64,000 nt of DNA, taken from assembly GCA_037576195.1 (NCBI GenBank), contig CM075103.1, positions 5,456,001 through 5,520,000 on the forward strand, given 5' to 3'. Shown here in pieces: positions 23,822-36,449 of the stretch (the first letter of the stretch is position 1; each line of letters starts with the position of its first letter). Source of the stretch: Phytoseiulus persimilis. Taxonomy: Eukaryota > Arthropoda > Arachnida > Mesostigmata > Phytoseiidae. The notes beneath the pieces are model-generated. The model was not told the DNA's origin. It searched no databases and saw only the letters and a list, made by a program, of their open reading frames with translations. A program made the position numbers and the translations under genes.

Positions 23822-26800
23822 CTCCTGCGAGGTATTGTCATCATCATTGTTCGGAGAACCGCTTGACAATACCTAACCGTTATCGGGCTGTACTAAGCTT
23901 GTTTGATTGATATTGGCCCGCATCAGCACCACCTACGATCGCACGTCTTCGACGATGATCACTAATCGGCTTCAGATATATTTCTCAGCCATCGGCGCGG
24001 GCGAATATCATTCAGCGGAACACTCCTGAACCAGGTGCCCAGGACGCCCATCGGCTGGGAGCTTTTTCGAGCCTCCGTCGCCGCCACCTGCCGCGAGGTT
24101 TGCACAAGCGTTTCCTTCCAGAGGAGAGAGTCAACACAACTCCGCGGTCGTCGGTGTTATCGAAGACTCGACCCGAACGCCTCATACTCGATAATATGGA
24201 GAAAATTCAGGAGACGCATCTCACAATGAACCCGATCGATATCCGGAACTCCGCTCCCCTGAACAGCATCACGATCCCGGAATCGCTGCCATTCCATCAT
24301 CGCTCCGTGGTCAAGAGAAGAGACTGCGACCAGTCCTGACTTGTCGCTCGCAGACGAGGACAGATGAGATCGCCAAGCAGCACGCTCCGTAAGCTCCAAC
24401 ATGCGGGCTTTATGAGAATTGAGGGGAATGTTCATTTGTGGTGGCCAACGTTTAATACGCGGTGCGATCACAGCGCTTACGCCAATAACCAGTCTCTCAT
24501 CTGGCGCCCCGACTCCGACGTCCTCAGTGGCGTTTCTGACAGGCCGTGGATCGGGGGATTCTCGGAGAAAAAACTACATTTTTGTCTGAGGTGGGGCATG
24601 GGGGGGGGGGCGTGCCGGATCCGAGGGCATCATATGATTCACGAGGTTCGAGAGCTCCGCCGAACTCGAGCCCAGCTGTGGAGGGCTCAAACAACGATCA
24701 GACTTTCGATCCGAAGTCGCGTCCTTCGTGTCTACAGAGAGCGCGCACCCACGGGATGTGATATATGTATAGAGCCTCGGTGGTGGATTTTGCGTGAGGT
24801 CGAGCGGAAGATAGGTATGAACGGAACGGCCGCTCGACACCGAGGCTGAATGTCGTTATCCTTTCCCTCATGACCCTAGGAAGCTCAGCGGCCAGTCCTG
24901 AATTTGAACGAGGTTTCGTCTCCGAGATCCCCGCCGGCGGAACGACTCCAAAACATCAAAAGTTCCGCTCGTTCCGAGGCTCACCCAGCGCACTTTGATT
25001 TGGCAACTAGTTCCCCGTTCGCAGTCTCTCGAAACAGGAGAGGTCTACATGGCTCGACTTTGCGACCGAACCGTGGTCTCAGCTTCTCAGGTAACGAGGT
25101 CCTCAGCCCGGATGTGAAGAGGTTTTCAGGCTCCGTTCCGGCTCCTCTGAATTTCGCTCAATGCATCTTCGCACACCGCGCTACGCTCGCACATCTTGAT
25201 CTTCGACGATTCGCCGCCAAGCGGAAACCAAAGGCCAACTGTGATAACAGCTGTGACACACGTCGAATGTATAAATGATCAGGTATTCCACAACTGTGGA
25301 TTCCTCGAGGTCTCTGTTGCGGCTGCTGTCGTCGCCCTTCTCCGAGGAACGCTCGTGCTGACGTTCCGCCGGCAATACGATACACTGTTGCTCAGGCGCC
25401 CTGGCGAGCGGAGCGAGTACATAGCTGAATGATTGATTGAATGCGAGTGACCGGAAGGCCGAACGCGCCGGCTACGATCCACCTTGTTGAGAACATGGTC
25501 ATTCCTAGTTTCTCCGCGACCAGCTAAAATATTCACCGAGCAAGGCTGATTATGGCGGCCCTCGCAAGCGAACCGAGGTTCGCTGCGAGTATCGTAACAA
25601 CCAATGGAGCAGGACCGTGGAGGGGTCTCAACTTCGAGACCTTCCCTATGAGTATGTGATTCTCAAGTCGTCCGTTCAGCTGGGTGATTCGGCGAGAGCG
25701 ATCGACGGTCGGGAGAGCCGAAACGTTTTGGAAGCGGTCAGAACCGCAGGTTCACGGTTGGAGAGATCAGAAACTCTGTCAGATCGCCGCGATATGGACG
25801 AGGAGTAATGGGTCTCGGCGGCATCGAACGGGAAAGCACTGAAGAGCTGCAAGAGCACTAATAAGAGCTTGCCGTATGAAGGTTCCCAGTCGTAGGCGCT
25901 TGATGTTCTTTGCCATTGTTGTTGGGGCTGTTCCCGCTCAGGTTTGGATGCCTCGGACGGTGGGTGTGTCCCGCGTTCCCTCCTTCCCGAACTACTCTCG
26001 CCAAGAACACTCAACGTATCTGGCCATATTTCCGTTAGCAAGACAGACAAGCCTCGCTCTACAAAGTTATTACATCCTACGCTCACGCTCGCCGACCGTC
26101 ACGGTCGGGTAGAATTCATTCGACTACAACAGGGAAACCGATGCGAGTAGACCGCTACCTCGCAGCGCGAATCCGCGTCCGTGGAAAAACTGATGACCGC
26201 CCCCCTTCCCCACGCAGCGAGAGGATTCCTCACGGCTGACCTGCGCATGACATCTCATCTTCTGAGGTCTAGCTGACTAGTTCAGAGGTAGCAATGGGTA
26301 TGCTGTTTGGTGGTTGAGTGGAAAAACCTCGATTCTCTCCGCTGATGTTGTTCCCTGGTTTGCATCGGCGGTCGATCCGTGGTAGACTTTAGAGTTCCTC
26401 CGCGCTGACTTCACGAGTTTCCATCGGAGCGACCCGGTTCGCGTTCCAGTGGTCGTCCATGGATAGAGTCGAAGGATTTCTGCCAACGGCCTTCGCTACG
26501 CTGCGTCACAGGGTCTCGCTGCTGAAGCGACCGATTTTTTTTCGCCGATCGCCTCTCCGGCGAACGCGCGGACAGTTCGCGACATTTGGGCCGCATGGTG
26601 GCCCTCTCGAACCGAGTCGACAAGATTCTGTGTGACCCCTTGCCAAGCTTCATCAGACTCGGATGCGCCGTCGGCTGCTCTCGCAGATAATGCGGCAGCG
26701 CAGACCTTGCTTTAGCTCGAGTATCGCAACTTTCCTTCGGGGTATGGTTACTGCGTGTTCCATTAATAACAGAAATAGCATCGATAGCGATATGCTCCGC

Positions 26801-29800
26801 AGCTCGGGAAACAACGCCAGAGCTCACGTGGGTCTCACGGCTGGAAATGCTGCGGCTCCTTGAAGATAAGCTCACACCGCGTCCATTCGCGTCAGCGGTG
26901 ATTTTTGTTGTTTTTGTTATGGTCGCTGTTTCGGTGAGCCACGACCGGGGCAGAAGCCGGGACGACGTTTGCGATTACGAAAAATTGATAACGTCGCCGA
27001 CAGCACACGTGAAGGGGTTTTTCACGGGTCATCGCTGCGGTCGACAATTAACCTCTTTGTACCAGAGGATTGGAAACCATCTTCCATGTCGAAACGACAC
27101 GCACCAACGAGAGCCGCGCGACGACGACCGCTGCCCTCACTGGGATTCCGAGCGGGGGAATCGCGAAGACACGGATCCGTCCGCTCTGGAGAGGGTTTCA
27201 GAGAGCAGTGATCAACAATCCGGAGACAACGTGCGAAGATTGCGGAATGAGTCGCTGCCTCAACAGTGGTTTCCGCGTTGCCTCCATACTCCGTGAGATA
27301 GAACATCTGCGATGTCCCGCTTCTAACAAGTGTGTTGGATAGGAGACAGTAGCACGAATCTTTAAGGGTGAAGAGCGACACCTGGGACTACTGTGTGAGC
27401 GATGACACTGCGAACTAACAACGGATCCTGTTTCTCTTCTCGTCTCACTCGAGACGTAACAGCAACGTCCGATCGCGGGACAATGATTCGGATTCCGAGC
27501 TGAGTTATGATCAGGCCGTAATTCAACGTTCGTAATCCGTGACGACGATGACCTTTCCGTCGCCTTTGGACTTTCCGAGAAATCTCCTCCACGACACCAG
27601 GTAGAGGGGCCGCGATCATGCAGGGAGCGTTTTCTACGCGGATGAACTCAGTTGCATTCGACGTTCGAAACAGAATATTCGGAACGGCCGAGTGCTGTGG
27701 ACGGCGAATTGAAAGCCGAGAGAATACGGAGCTTGCTCTGATGTTTTGTTGGCCTACTTCTCGGAACGAAGAGAGGCCGTTTGCTTGGTAACGACGAACG
27801 TTGTCGTCGTCGTTGTTGTCGGCAGCGGCGAGAGCGGCGGATCAGCGAGCGGAGGGCAACGCATGCCCTTACACTCTAGTTCCCGAATCTATTCCTAGAC
27901 AATCTATCCCGAGAAAAGGGACCTTGACCCCCACCCCCTTCCGCCGACTTCCACCTTTCGCCGATCTCTAGCCGTTAGGCCGGCTGAACACGGTGAAGTG
28001 GGCAAGGCCGATCGGCTGATCTCGATGAGCTCTGCTCAAGATGACATAACAGTGCTACATGAATCGCCGGAGATTCATTCCGAGGCATAGCAGCCTACGA
28101 GCTTCAACGGCGTCGTTATTTGTGGGAATGTTGTGGGATTAGTGTAACGAAAATAACTCTCGAAGGAGGCGCTCTGGAAAAAATCGAGGTTGGAGCTCGT
28201 TTTCGTCCTGTGACGGAAAACCCGGGCGCAAGGAGAGCCGGGGTCCATCAATTTGACCTCGAGAGGCGGAAGGCACATGATGGAGGAGGGTTTCCGAGAG
28301 TTTTCCCAGAACTGGAGAAACAGAATCCATAAGCTGTCCCGTTGAGCGAGGAATCGAGACCATCGCTCTCTGATTGGAATAAACATGGGCTTTCCGAGCA
28401 GCCATGAATCTCGGAGGCAGCATGGCACCGAGGAGGTTCCCGATGATTGAATGTGTACACGTTCCAGGTGGTTCTGAAACCAGACGTCACTCGCGAGCCC
28501 TTATCTTCCAGTCCAGGTCGAGATAACTCCGCATTCTTTTCGCATTGTTCAATATCCGGGTCACTCGGAGCCGCAAAGCCAAACTTGGCCGTTTCTTCAA
28601 TATGTGTGCGAATATCGATCGCATTCAAGAGTAAATCATGCGGATCCGGTCGCTACGCCGTATGACTCGGACATAGGGTCCGCGAGGAATCCGGCATCTG
28701 ATGCAGGGACCAACTGGCATCGAGAATCATGACTCTATACGCGCAAGGAAGGCTCGTCGGAGCGCGAAACGCGCGAAATCGCCGAACTCCATGGGAGTGC
28801 ACACGCGACAGGGCATTTCCTAACGGGCCCATTTCCTGACGCGACCGTTTCCGCAGGTGATGGATAAAACGCTCAAGCGAACTTTTGTCGATCTGAGCGG
28901 GTTGTCGTAGCATTGCGGGAGCAAAAACGAGGGAATAATCCCGACAGTGATCGAATCAGTACTAGGACTTCCACCGGACCTCGTCCGGAGTGAGCAACTC
29001 GTTCCCGACTGAACGGAAATGAGGGACAGACAAAGTTCAGACGCGGAACGGCCAAGTGAATGGAAGAGCAGGAAGAAAAACGGTTTCTGCTGCGGCGTTG
29101 TGTACTCAATCGGGAGCAGGGGGTTGCTGCTCGTCTGCTCGGCCTGTTCTAAAAATAGGGTACAGACAATTGGAGAACGTTTTCCGATGAGCAACGGAAT
29201 AGGAAAAAGCAACGCGACCACCTCCGAAGGATTCAGCGTCGCGGAATGAGCGCTCGAGCCAGCGGAGGGAAGCCTGGGAAAATGTCGATGCCGTCTTCAA
29301 CAGCGACAGGTGCCTCGGAACGAACAGCCCCTGCTCCACTGTCCGCGATTCAGCCGCGGAAGAGGGAAAAGCTCGGGACAAACTTTCAGAGAGCCGCGTC
29401 GATCGCTCCAAGCTCTGTTCGGGTTTCGATCGAAACGCAACGACCGTAACTTCCAGAGGCGACAGTCGAGGCTTCGGTGAACTGAACATCTGGTCAGCAA
29501 GCCAACCACCCACCTGTGATTTTGTATTCGACTAGATCCCAGTCTATAAATTGCGGCAGATTTCCAACACTTCACGTTCCGTCGTCTTCCTCAGAAAACG
29601 CGTTGACTGGCCTATGCCGTTTCACTCGCAGTTCGGCGCTGTGGATAGCGGTCGTTCTCCAAATAAACTCGACAGACAGGCAGGCAAGCAGGCGGCCAGG
29701 CAGTCAGTCAGTCAGTCAGGCACGGCACCACTACGTTCAGGCTCCGCTCACGGCAGGACGAGGCAGTTTCGTCGCTGCGAAGGCCCACTGGAGTTCCTCC

Positions 29801-32800
29801 CTTCCGCTCCCAGACACACTCGCCACCCGCTCCACTCCAACTCCTTTTCCTCATCTGCCCTCGTCTCTCTAGTGCCGCTGCTGCTGCCGCTACCGCCGCC
29901 GCATTAAATGCCGTCAGAGCTCTTCGCACACTTCCACAACGATCACATCAGAAGCACAAACGACGACGACGTCGATGACGGCGCCAGCATCAGGGCTCCT
30001 ATTCGAAGCACGGTGTTACTGACCGAGTAGGAGAGCCCTCGAATTTCACCGCGGAACGGCTGCGCTTCTCGAAGATATCTCGAAACGTCATGCTCTGAAA
30101 AGCTTTCTCGTGTCAACAGACGGCGGTCCTCCTGGCAGTGCCGAAGCCAGCGGAAATTCCTTAGCCCATCTTTCCGTCTATTTTCGGGCCGCGAACTTCA
30201 CGTCCATAATCAACAACCACGAAGGAGACGACCACAACTCAGACACCAGAACTTCACTGCTCTTCATCGATGGAGGAAAGCTCGACCGACGTTTTGTGTA
30301 GAAAGCGATGGCCCAAGATACGAGACTCGCCACCGTAACGCATTCCTTCCCCTCTTGGAACCATCCCACCTGCGCCTATGCTCATCAGAAGAAATTTGGC
30401 GAAGTTGCAACAGCCAGGAAACAACAACGCCGTTGGGGAGTATTCTCACAGGTGCCTCGCACACGTTCTGGGAACCGCTGGGCTCTTTTGACGCCATCGT
30501 CGAGAAGAGTCCCCTCCATTCTGGGTGGAGACCCACTCGACGCCTCGTCGTCTTCGAGGCGAGTGTTTGCGTAGATGCAAACGTGCCCTAAGCTGTATGC
30601 ATAGGCTTGAAAAGACGGGGAACTCACACATGGTCGAACAAAAACACTCATCTGCCTGTTTTTATGTTTGTTCCGACCCAAACGACCTCACATCCTGACG
30701 ACACCCGCGCGATCGAAGCTGAAGCATGTGGCAGACGCAAATTTCTCACGCACATTTCTCTCGCTTGATTGCAAGAGGCCACTAGAGAGAAGTCTCCAAG
30801 AGTCGTTCTACTGCCCAGGGAAGGGGGTCGGACGCGGGTAATACGTCGGGTCATTGGAACCAAACTTTCGACGACGATCCACCTCGAGCTCAGTCTGCGA
30901 ATCTGAAAAGTTCGACAAGCGCGGTCCGACAAGCCTCTTTGATGAGGTGGTTGAGCAAACACTCCGCTTCGGGGGAAACATATGAGGAAATGTTTGACAT
31001 TCGGTTGTGAACCATGAATAGCGAAACTCTTTTCGACTTCTCTCGATTTGGCTCGCAAGGCTCGCACCAGGATCAATGCGGGTATACATAAGTTCCAGGA
31101 TCCGATCCCGCTTCTGAAAATCCGGAACTCGCGTCTTCATTACTCAGGCTAGCCTCTGAATCGCAGCGAGAAAATAATTCGAAGTGCGACAAGCGAAAAG
31201 CGGCGTGACTCGTGGTCCATTAGTGCTGATGGGCCCTGCATGGATATCTGAGTGGCCTGATGAATGATCGCATCGCGAATCCGAGAAGACCAGATGCAAT
31301 CGTTGTTCCGCATGAATTTTCGGAGTGAATTCCCCCGTCCGAGGTCGCTCTACTCGATTGGTTGCCAGAGAATCGCTCCATGTTCTATGAGGGAACCATT
31401 GCTCCTTTTCGGAAAACACCCCGGAGATTGAGTTCCGTTGAGGCATGTACAGGGGTCCATTCCGGCGTTCGCCAAAAGAGCCAGTCTCGGAGGCGGAGCG
31501 TAAACTGCAGGCTGGAAACTCGGCGACAACGTCTGTACTGCAGAGTGATCATTGGAATTCTCTACTAACTTCGTGGAGTTATAGTGAGTTCTCCAATGTT
31601 GACGGTCTCCGTTTGCTGATTCAGGCTGAGCTGGGGTCGTTCCACCGCATCGTCGGCTGTTTCGTCGAGGAAATCGCATTCGAGAGCAAGTTGGGAAGAA
31701 CACGGCGCTCCGAGTCCCGACCTCGGCTGACGCATGCTGAGAACTCCTTGCATGGAGACTTCGCATGGCGAGGAGTTCCGGTTCATGTGCGGCTTCCGTC
31801 ATGCGCGAGTATCTCCGCCCGAGGAGCCACTTCATGACACTCAGGGCTCTCTGAACGTATCAGTTCAAGCTATTTCTCGGTATTCTTCGGATCGTTCGTC
31901 TTCGCTGTATCTGTTGTGTGTACTGTATGTGCAGTGGAGAGCAGCGGATATATGGTGGAGCACCCGACATTTGATACCAAGGAGCGGTAGAAACAGAATG
32001 ATCGCGGCTTCAGTGGGACGAGAGGAGTAGTACCTTCAACATACATTCCGAAAGAACGAGTCGCTGGAGTTGACGGAAAACCCCTCTGAGTGCAACCATG
32101 ATAGGTGTGAACCCTCCAGAGCAGAAGCGTTCCGTTAGGACAGACGAACTTACGTGCGTCAAATTCATGACACATGTTCAAAGAAATGACCCATGCTTGG
32201 GAGAAGGGAATCTCAGTCCAAGAAACGAGCCGCTGAAGTAATCGGAAAAATCTAAGCTTCAAGAATGAGACCCGCCCCGATCCGAGGACTCTACTTTCGC
32301 GCGACCATCACTCATTCCCGGAGCTGTGCGGGAACCAGAAGGAGTATTCATAACTTTCGCAGCCGACCTTGAGACCCACCGGGGTTCAGCTTGAGGGAAG
32401 ATGCGAGTCGCAAGTGCGGTTTAAACATGGTTTCCCGACGGAGGCACTTAAGATCCTTAGTCAGAGGTCTAAACATCAATTCTTTCGGCAGATTCATGGG
32501 TCTCATTACCAGATTTGATGTACACGAAGTACTGACTGATTGCGACGACTTCAGATTCATCGCCGCTCCGAAGACAGTTTCATGCTTCCGGCGGCTGATA
32601 GTTACATCGATTCCTCTGGTTCCAGGCTTGCTTCTGGAGCGGAGTTCCACCTGAATCATCCGCGCCCAGCGGAGTCAATACGAGCAATGCGATTTTCCCG
32701 ACCTGATCAGAACGTTCCGAGCGACCGCTAAAGTTGAAGCTAACTCCGAAAGAAGCAGCGGAGGTTTGGGGCTTTACACACGAACTTAATCGAGACATCA

Positions 32801-33609
32801 AATAAGGGCGCCTAGAGCATCATTGCGACTCCCTACGCCACTGCACGCTCCCATCAGTCAGTTCGATCTCGAATTCCTTCCCAGAGTATGCCTGAATTTC
32901 TCGGGAATCCTTGGAATTCAGTTCGGACGGGACTGATGTCACTCTCTGACGAAACGAACGAGGGTTCGCCCGCGTGAACTCCCGAAGTTCATGTGCCTTC
33001 CCTAAGTAGGCTCTGATCGCCGATCAGTGAAACCGAGTTCGATACACCAGGAGTCAACGGATGTACGATGTGCTGGGAGACTGTTTTTAGCTTCCTCCCA
33101 CTTTGGGCTCGATTTCGGTTTCAATTTTTCCTGACCTCACGGGGAATTAAGAGAGCCCGGCGGTAAGTACTCCGTTCGTCGTTCCGTTCTGAAGATGAGG
33201 AGAGCCGTCTCGCAAAACCTGGTCTTAACGGACACCGCCGCGGGGCCTGCCATAATTCGACAGTGAACGGAGGGCTCGACTTTGAAGAGCACTGGATTAC
33301 AAACTGCCCCGACCGGGGCAGCGGGTTTTTGAATTAGAGTCATAAGTGGATGGCGAAACGTCGCCTCCTTTCTCTCTGTTCCGTTGGGCAAAACAAGGGG
33401 GAGACAATGATGTAACAAACGAAATTCGAGAAAGACCCGGCAACTAGCCGGAACCTGCTGATAACGATATCAACGGCAAGGGGTCAGGACACTTCCCGTG
33501 TTGACGATGAAGAGACAAATTGAGGCGAGTTCCTCGGTTCTCTCGGACGGTGGCAAGGATTTTGGGCTCTCCCGGACGCTATCTGAATGAGTTTCTGAAC
33601 TTAAGCAAA
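23822..33609. other. Gene-poor stretch (left part), no recognised gene
   Basis: Nearly 10 kb in which no open frame on either strand shows a family I know. Noted inside: a run of ten G at 24599-24610; a CAGT tetranucleotide repeat at 29701-29720 within a CAGG/CAGT-rich segment; a plus-strand TATAAAT at about 29545; a plus-strand frame at 25876-26112 with a signal-like start (LMFFAIVVGAVPAQ) but no further support. Could be distal Rab3 or PHAX regulatory DNA, a lncRNA, or introns of a gene whose exons I cannot see. Confidence 0.4.
29701..29720. repeat. (CAGT)n tetranucleotide repeat
   Basis: About five CAGT units, preceded by CAGG/CAAG-type units from 29677. Confidence 0.85.
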
Positions 33610-33723
33610 TCCGACTAACAAACTTCCGACAGCAGGCAGATCCGACCAATGAATTTTCGAGAGTCGACAAATGGGACCGATGAATTTTCGAGAGTCGGCG
33701 AATTCGGATAATGAATCCCCGAC
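33610..33723. repeat. 31-bp minisatellite, about 3.5 copies
   Basis: Units begin near 33610, 33641, 33672 and 33703. The middle two share TGAATTTTCGAGAGTCG at a spacing of exactly 31 bp. Confidence 0.8.
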
Positions 33724-33828
33724 GTTTGTTTCCATTCGCCTTGCTCGGAGAACGCACCTCATCTAGGGGGGCTTATTTTAGTTGCGCGTTGGACGCGCGA
33801 AAGCAGGCCGGTCATTCGCCCGAAAACC

Positions 33829-34172
33829 GATCGAAGTTATCTCATTTCCTCGAAAAATGGCGAGCGATCATATCAAGATTTCCCATGGTGTCGAGGGTGA
33901 TTTTGGCGATCGAGGGCGGATACTGAATGAGGGTGATTTCCGGTGAAAATCAATAATCGTCAGATCGACCTCACAGCTCAATATTCGGATGATACACCCA
34001 TTTCTGAGTAATTTTCACCCGAGGAGTCACCTTTAGTTCCGCCCCTATAGGAAGTTACGAGAGGAAATGCGGGGGGGAGCGAAGGGAACGAAATTAGCCA
34101 AAGGGTTGGCCCTTGGAAAATAGGTGAAATCGATCGCTTGCCATTTTTCGAGGAAATGAGTTAAATTCGATC
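33829..34172. repeat. Fold-back inverted repeat (possible non-autonomous DNA element)
   Basis: The 29 bases at 33841-33869 (CTCATTTCCTCGAAAAATGG...) recur inverted at 34132-34160 with one mismatch. A further GATCGAA block lies outside each arm (33829 and 34166), and weaker similarity continues inward. The spacer is 262 bp with no open frame of note. No clear target duplication was found. Confidence 0.7.
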
Positions 34173-34179
34173 TGCTCGA

Positions 34180-36449
34180 AAGACTGAACGAGATTTGGTC
34201 TTTCTTTGAGTTTCGGGGTCCACCTTGACGCGATCGTCGTTGTATGCCGCCCAATGACCAAACACGGTCTCTCCCCATTTATGTGAGAGCCCCTGGCAGA
34301 GACGAATAACATATAAAATATTCTCTTGGAAAAAAGCATCGATGCGTTCTCGCTTCTCTCCCCGAGGGTCCCTTATTTTCGGTTGGAGCGGTAATTTTCA
34401 GAGGATCTGGGGAAAATCGCTCCAAGAAAGGTCTAATCGAGGCTCGCCACGAGCTCGAGGCCCTCTAACAGCTCAGTTCCCGGTGAGCAGTTCGGTTTGC
34501 CGCGTTTCGAGGGGAGCAAATCCCGATCCTGAGCCCCTCGAAGAGCGCTCTTCCGTCTGCCGTGAGGCTGAGGGGTATGCTGTCTCTTCACGGTACCGGA
34601 CACGTATGTGAAACCAGCAATTCTTGGGGGTAGTATACCTTTTCTCGAAGTATTCCGATCCAGCCAGATATACCATTCGAAGCAGTGGCCTGCAACCAGA
34701 TTTCGAGGAAAGTTGGCTCGCGCAATGATCCCCCACAATTGCGGAGACTATAGAACTCCCATCCCACCTTAGACTTATCATGGGGATTCGGCAAAGCGGT
34801 CAAGAAATAGTTCCTCTTCGTAGAGTGCATGGGAAATTCAGCATGAAATTGAAAAAACGGAAGCCTTGAGAAATCAGTTTTTCCACATATACAAAGTTCA
34901 ACGAATCCTCCTCCAACGAATCAGGTTTCCACGGAACAAGAATGAAAAATCATCAAGAATTTTCCTTCCCCATCCCAGCGGATTCATGCCGTTGGGGTTC
35001 AGAAGCGACCGGGAATAACACCTTCCTCATCTTCATTACGGGAGCTACTCACATGAGCTCAGATGGGTGAAGTCCGTTGTCCATCAATGACATCGTCGCT
35101 GCTGCGTGCAGTGCCTCCCTTTTAGAAAAGCAGAAGAGAAGTTATGAGCGTCGGAAATTTGTGTCCATTGGCATCAACTTTTTTCCATTGAAGCGGTCCA
35201 CCGCGTCGATTTTCGCTGGAGCTCAATGGAGGCCAGCGTGAGTATCTCCCACATTCTCGAGCCCGATTGGGAACTTTCAGCTCGAATTGGGAGAAACGCG
35301 AGGATTTCGGTTATGCGACGTCTATGCTCCACAGTTCGGAACCGGCACAGTTTCTCTAAATTCATATTTCCATCATACTTATTCGCGCACGAATTCCCTA
35401 TTCAGTATTCCTCTTTCCTTGAAGACCCAGAGAACGGCGATGTGAATTCATATGGTTTTACGTGTGTAGTTTTCAAAATGCAGATGAAAACAGTGTTGCT
35501 CCCGGCCTCCTCTAACGTCCTCGATTTCTTCCTCGGCTCTCATGAGAATAGGGCGATTCTAAACTGGAATTGCTCTTCCTTGTGGAAACTCTGTATGTTC
35601 TCCCCACTTTCTCGCGACCAGCATGTTCCATACCACGCGTCATAACCGCCCTCCACAGAAACCGTCGTTGCCCGACCCAGAAGTCGAAAACGATAATAAT
35701 TTTCTCTCATCAGCTTTTTGAAGTGAACGTCACAGCCGGTCATAGCTCTTTCAAGACAAAAACGCCGCGTCGAGAGGAGCACAGGTGAAGTTACTGTTTA
35801 CAAGCACATGCTAAACGGCAACGCTGATGATGGCGATTTTGAGGACAGCGTTCTCTTTCGCGGGAGGGCGCGAGGAGTAGAATAGCGTTCGAAAATAATG
35901 CAACATCGTATTCAACTCCAAGGCCCAGCCCGTTTGAATGAAACTGACCGAGAATACTCCGGATTCCAATCCTTCGTATCGGTAACCGGAGCAGGTGATG
36001 ACGGTGATCTCTGCTGACCGCCGAAACACAATGACATGAGGGAGCTCACGAAACGAGCCTCGAGTGTTTGGGCGCACTTCTCTGTGGATTTCCCCTTCAG
36101 GAACGTCGGCGGCCTCTAGGCTGAGTAGGATATATCTCTATCTATACAGATCGAGTGAGTCAACTCCCGTCGACGAATTAACGCGGAATCTTGGAAGCTG
36201 GCCGATCTCGTCGATTAGTGGAGAGGTTCCTCCATGGAGCTATGTACTGGTTAGAGTGAGCGTTCGAAACTGGAGAACGTGCAAACTCAATTCCGAGCAG
36301 AGAAACATAGTGCCTAGTTGTCGTTGTGCTGAGCGTTGCAGTCTCGGAACAACTGTAGTTTTGGCCTTGGAGAACCTTCTTCCCGATGAGCTCGATTGGG
36401 AACGTTTTATAGGATTGCCAATTGGAAGCTTATCTCCACAGGCATAGTG
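34180..36449. other. Gene-poor stretch (right part), no recognised gene
   Basis: Minus-strand frames at 34588-34830, 35540-35782 and 35811-36077 have a protein-like look (the last contains LESGVFSVSFIQTGWALEL), but I could not join them or place them in a family. The right end is the PHAX promoter; an acceptor CTCCACAG at 36440 just before the PHAX ATG suggests a 5' UTR intron. Confidence 0.35.

Noticed and set aside
25876..26112. Secreted protein gene from a signal-like start
   Set aside because: Hydrophobic start only; no cysteine pattern, domain, TATA box, poly(A) signal or splice sites support it.
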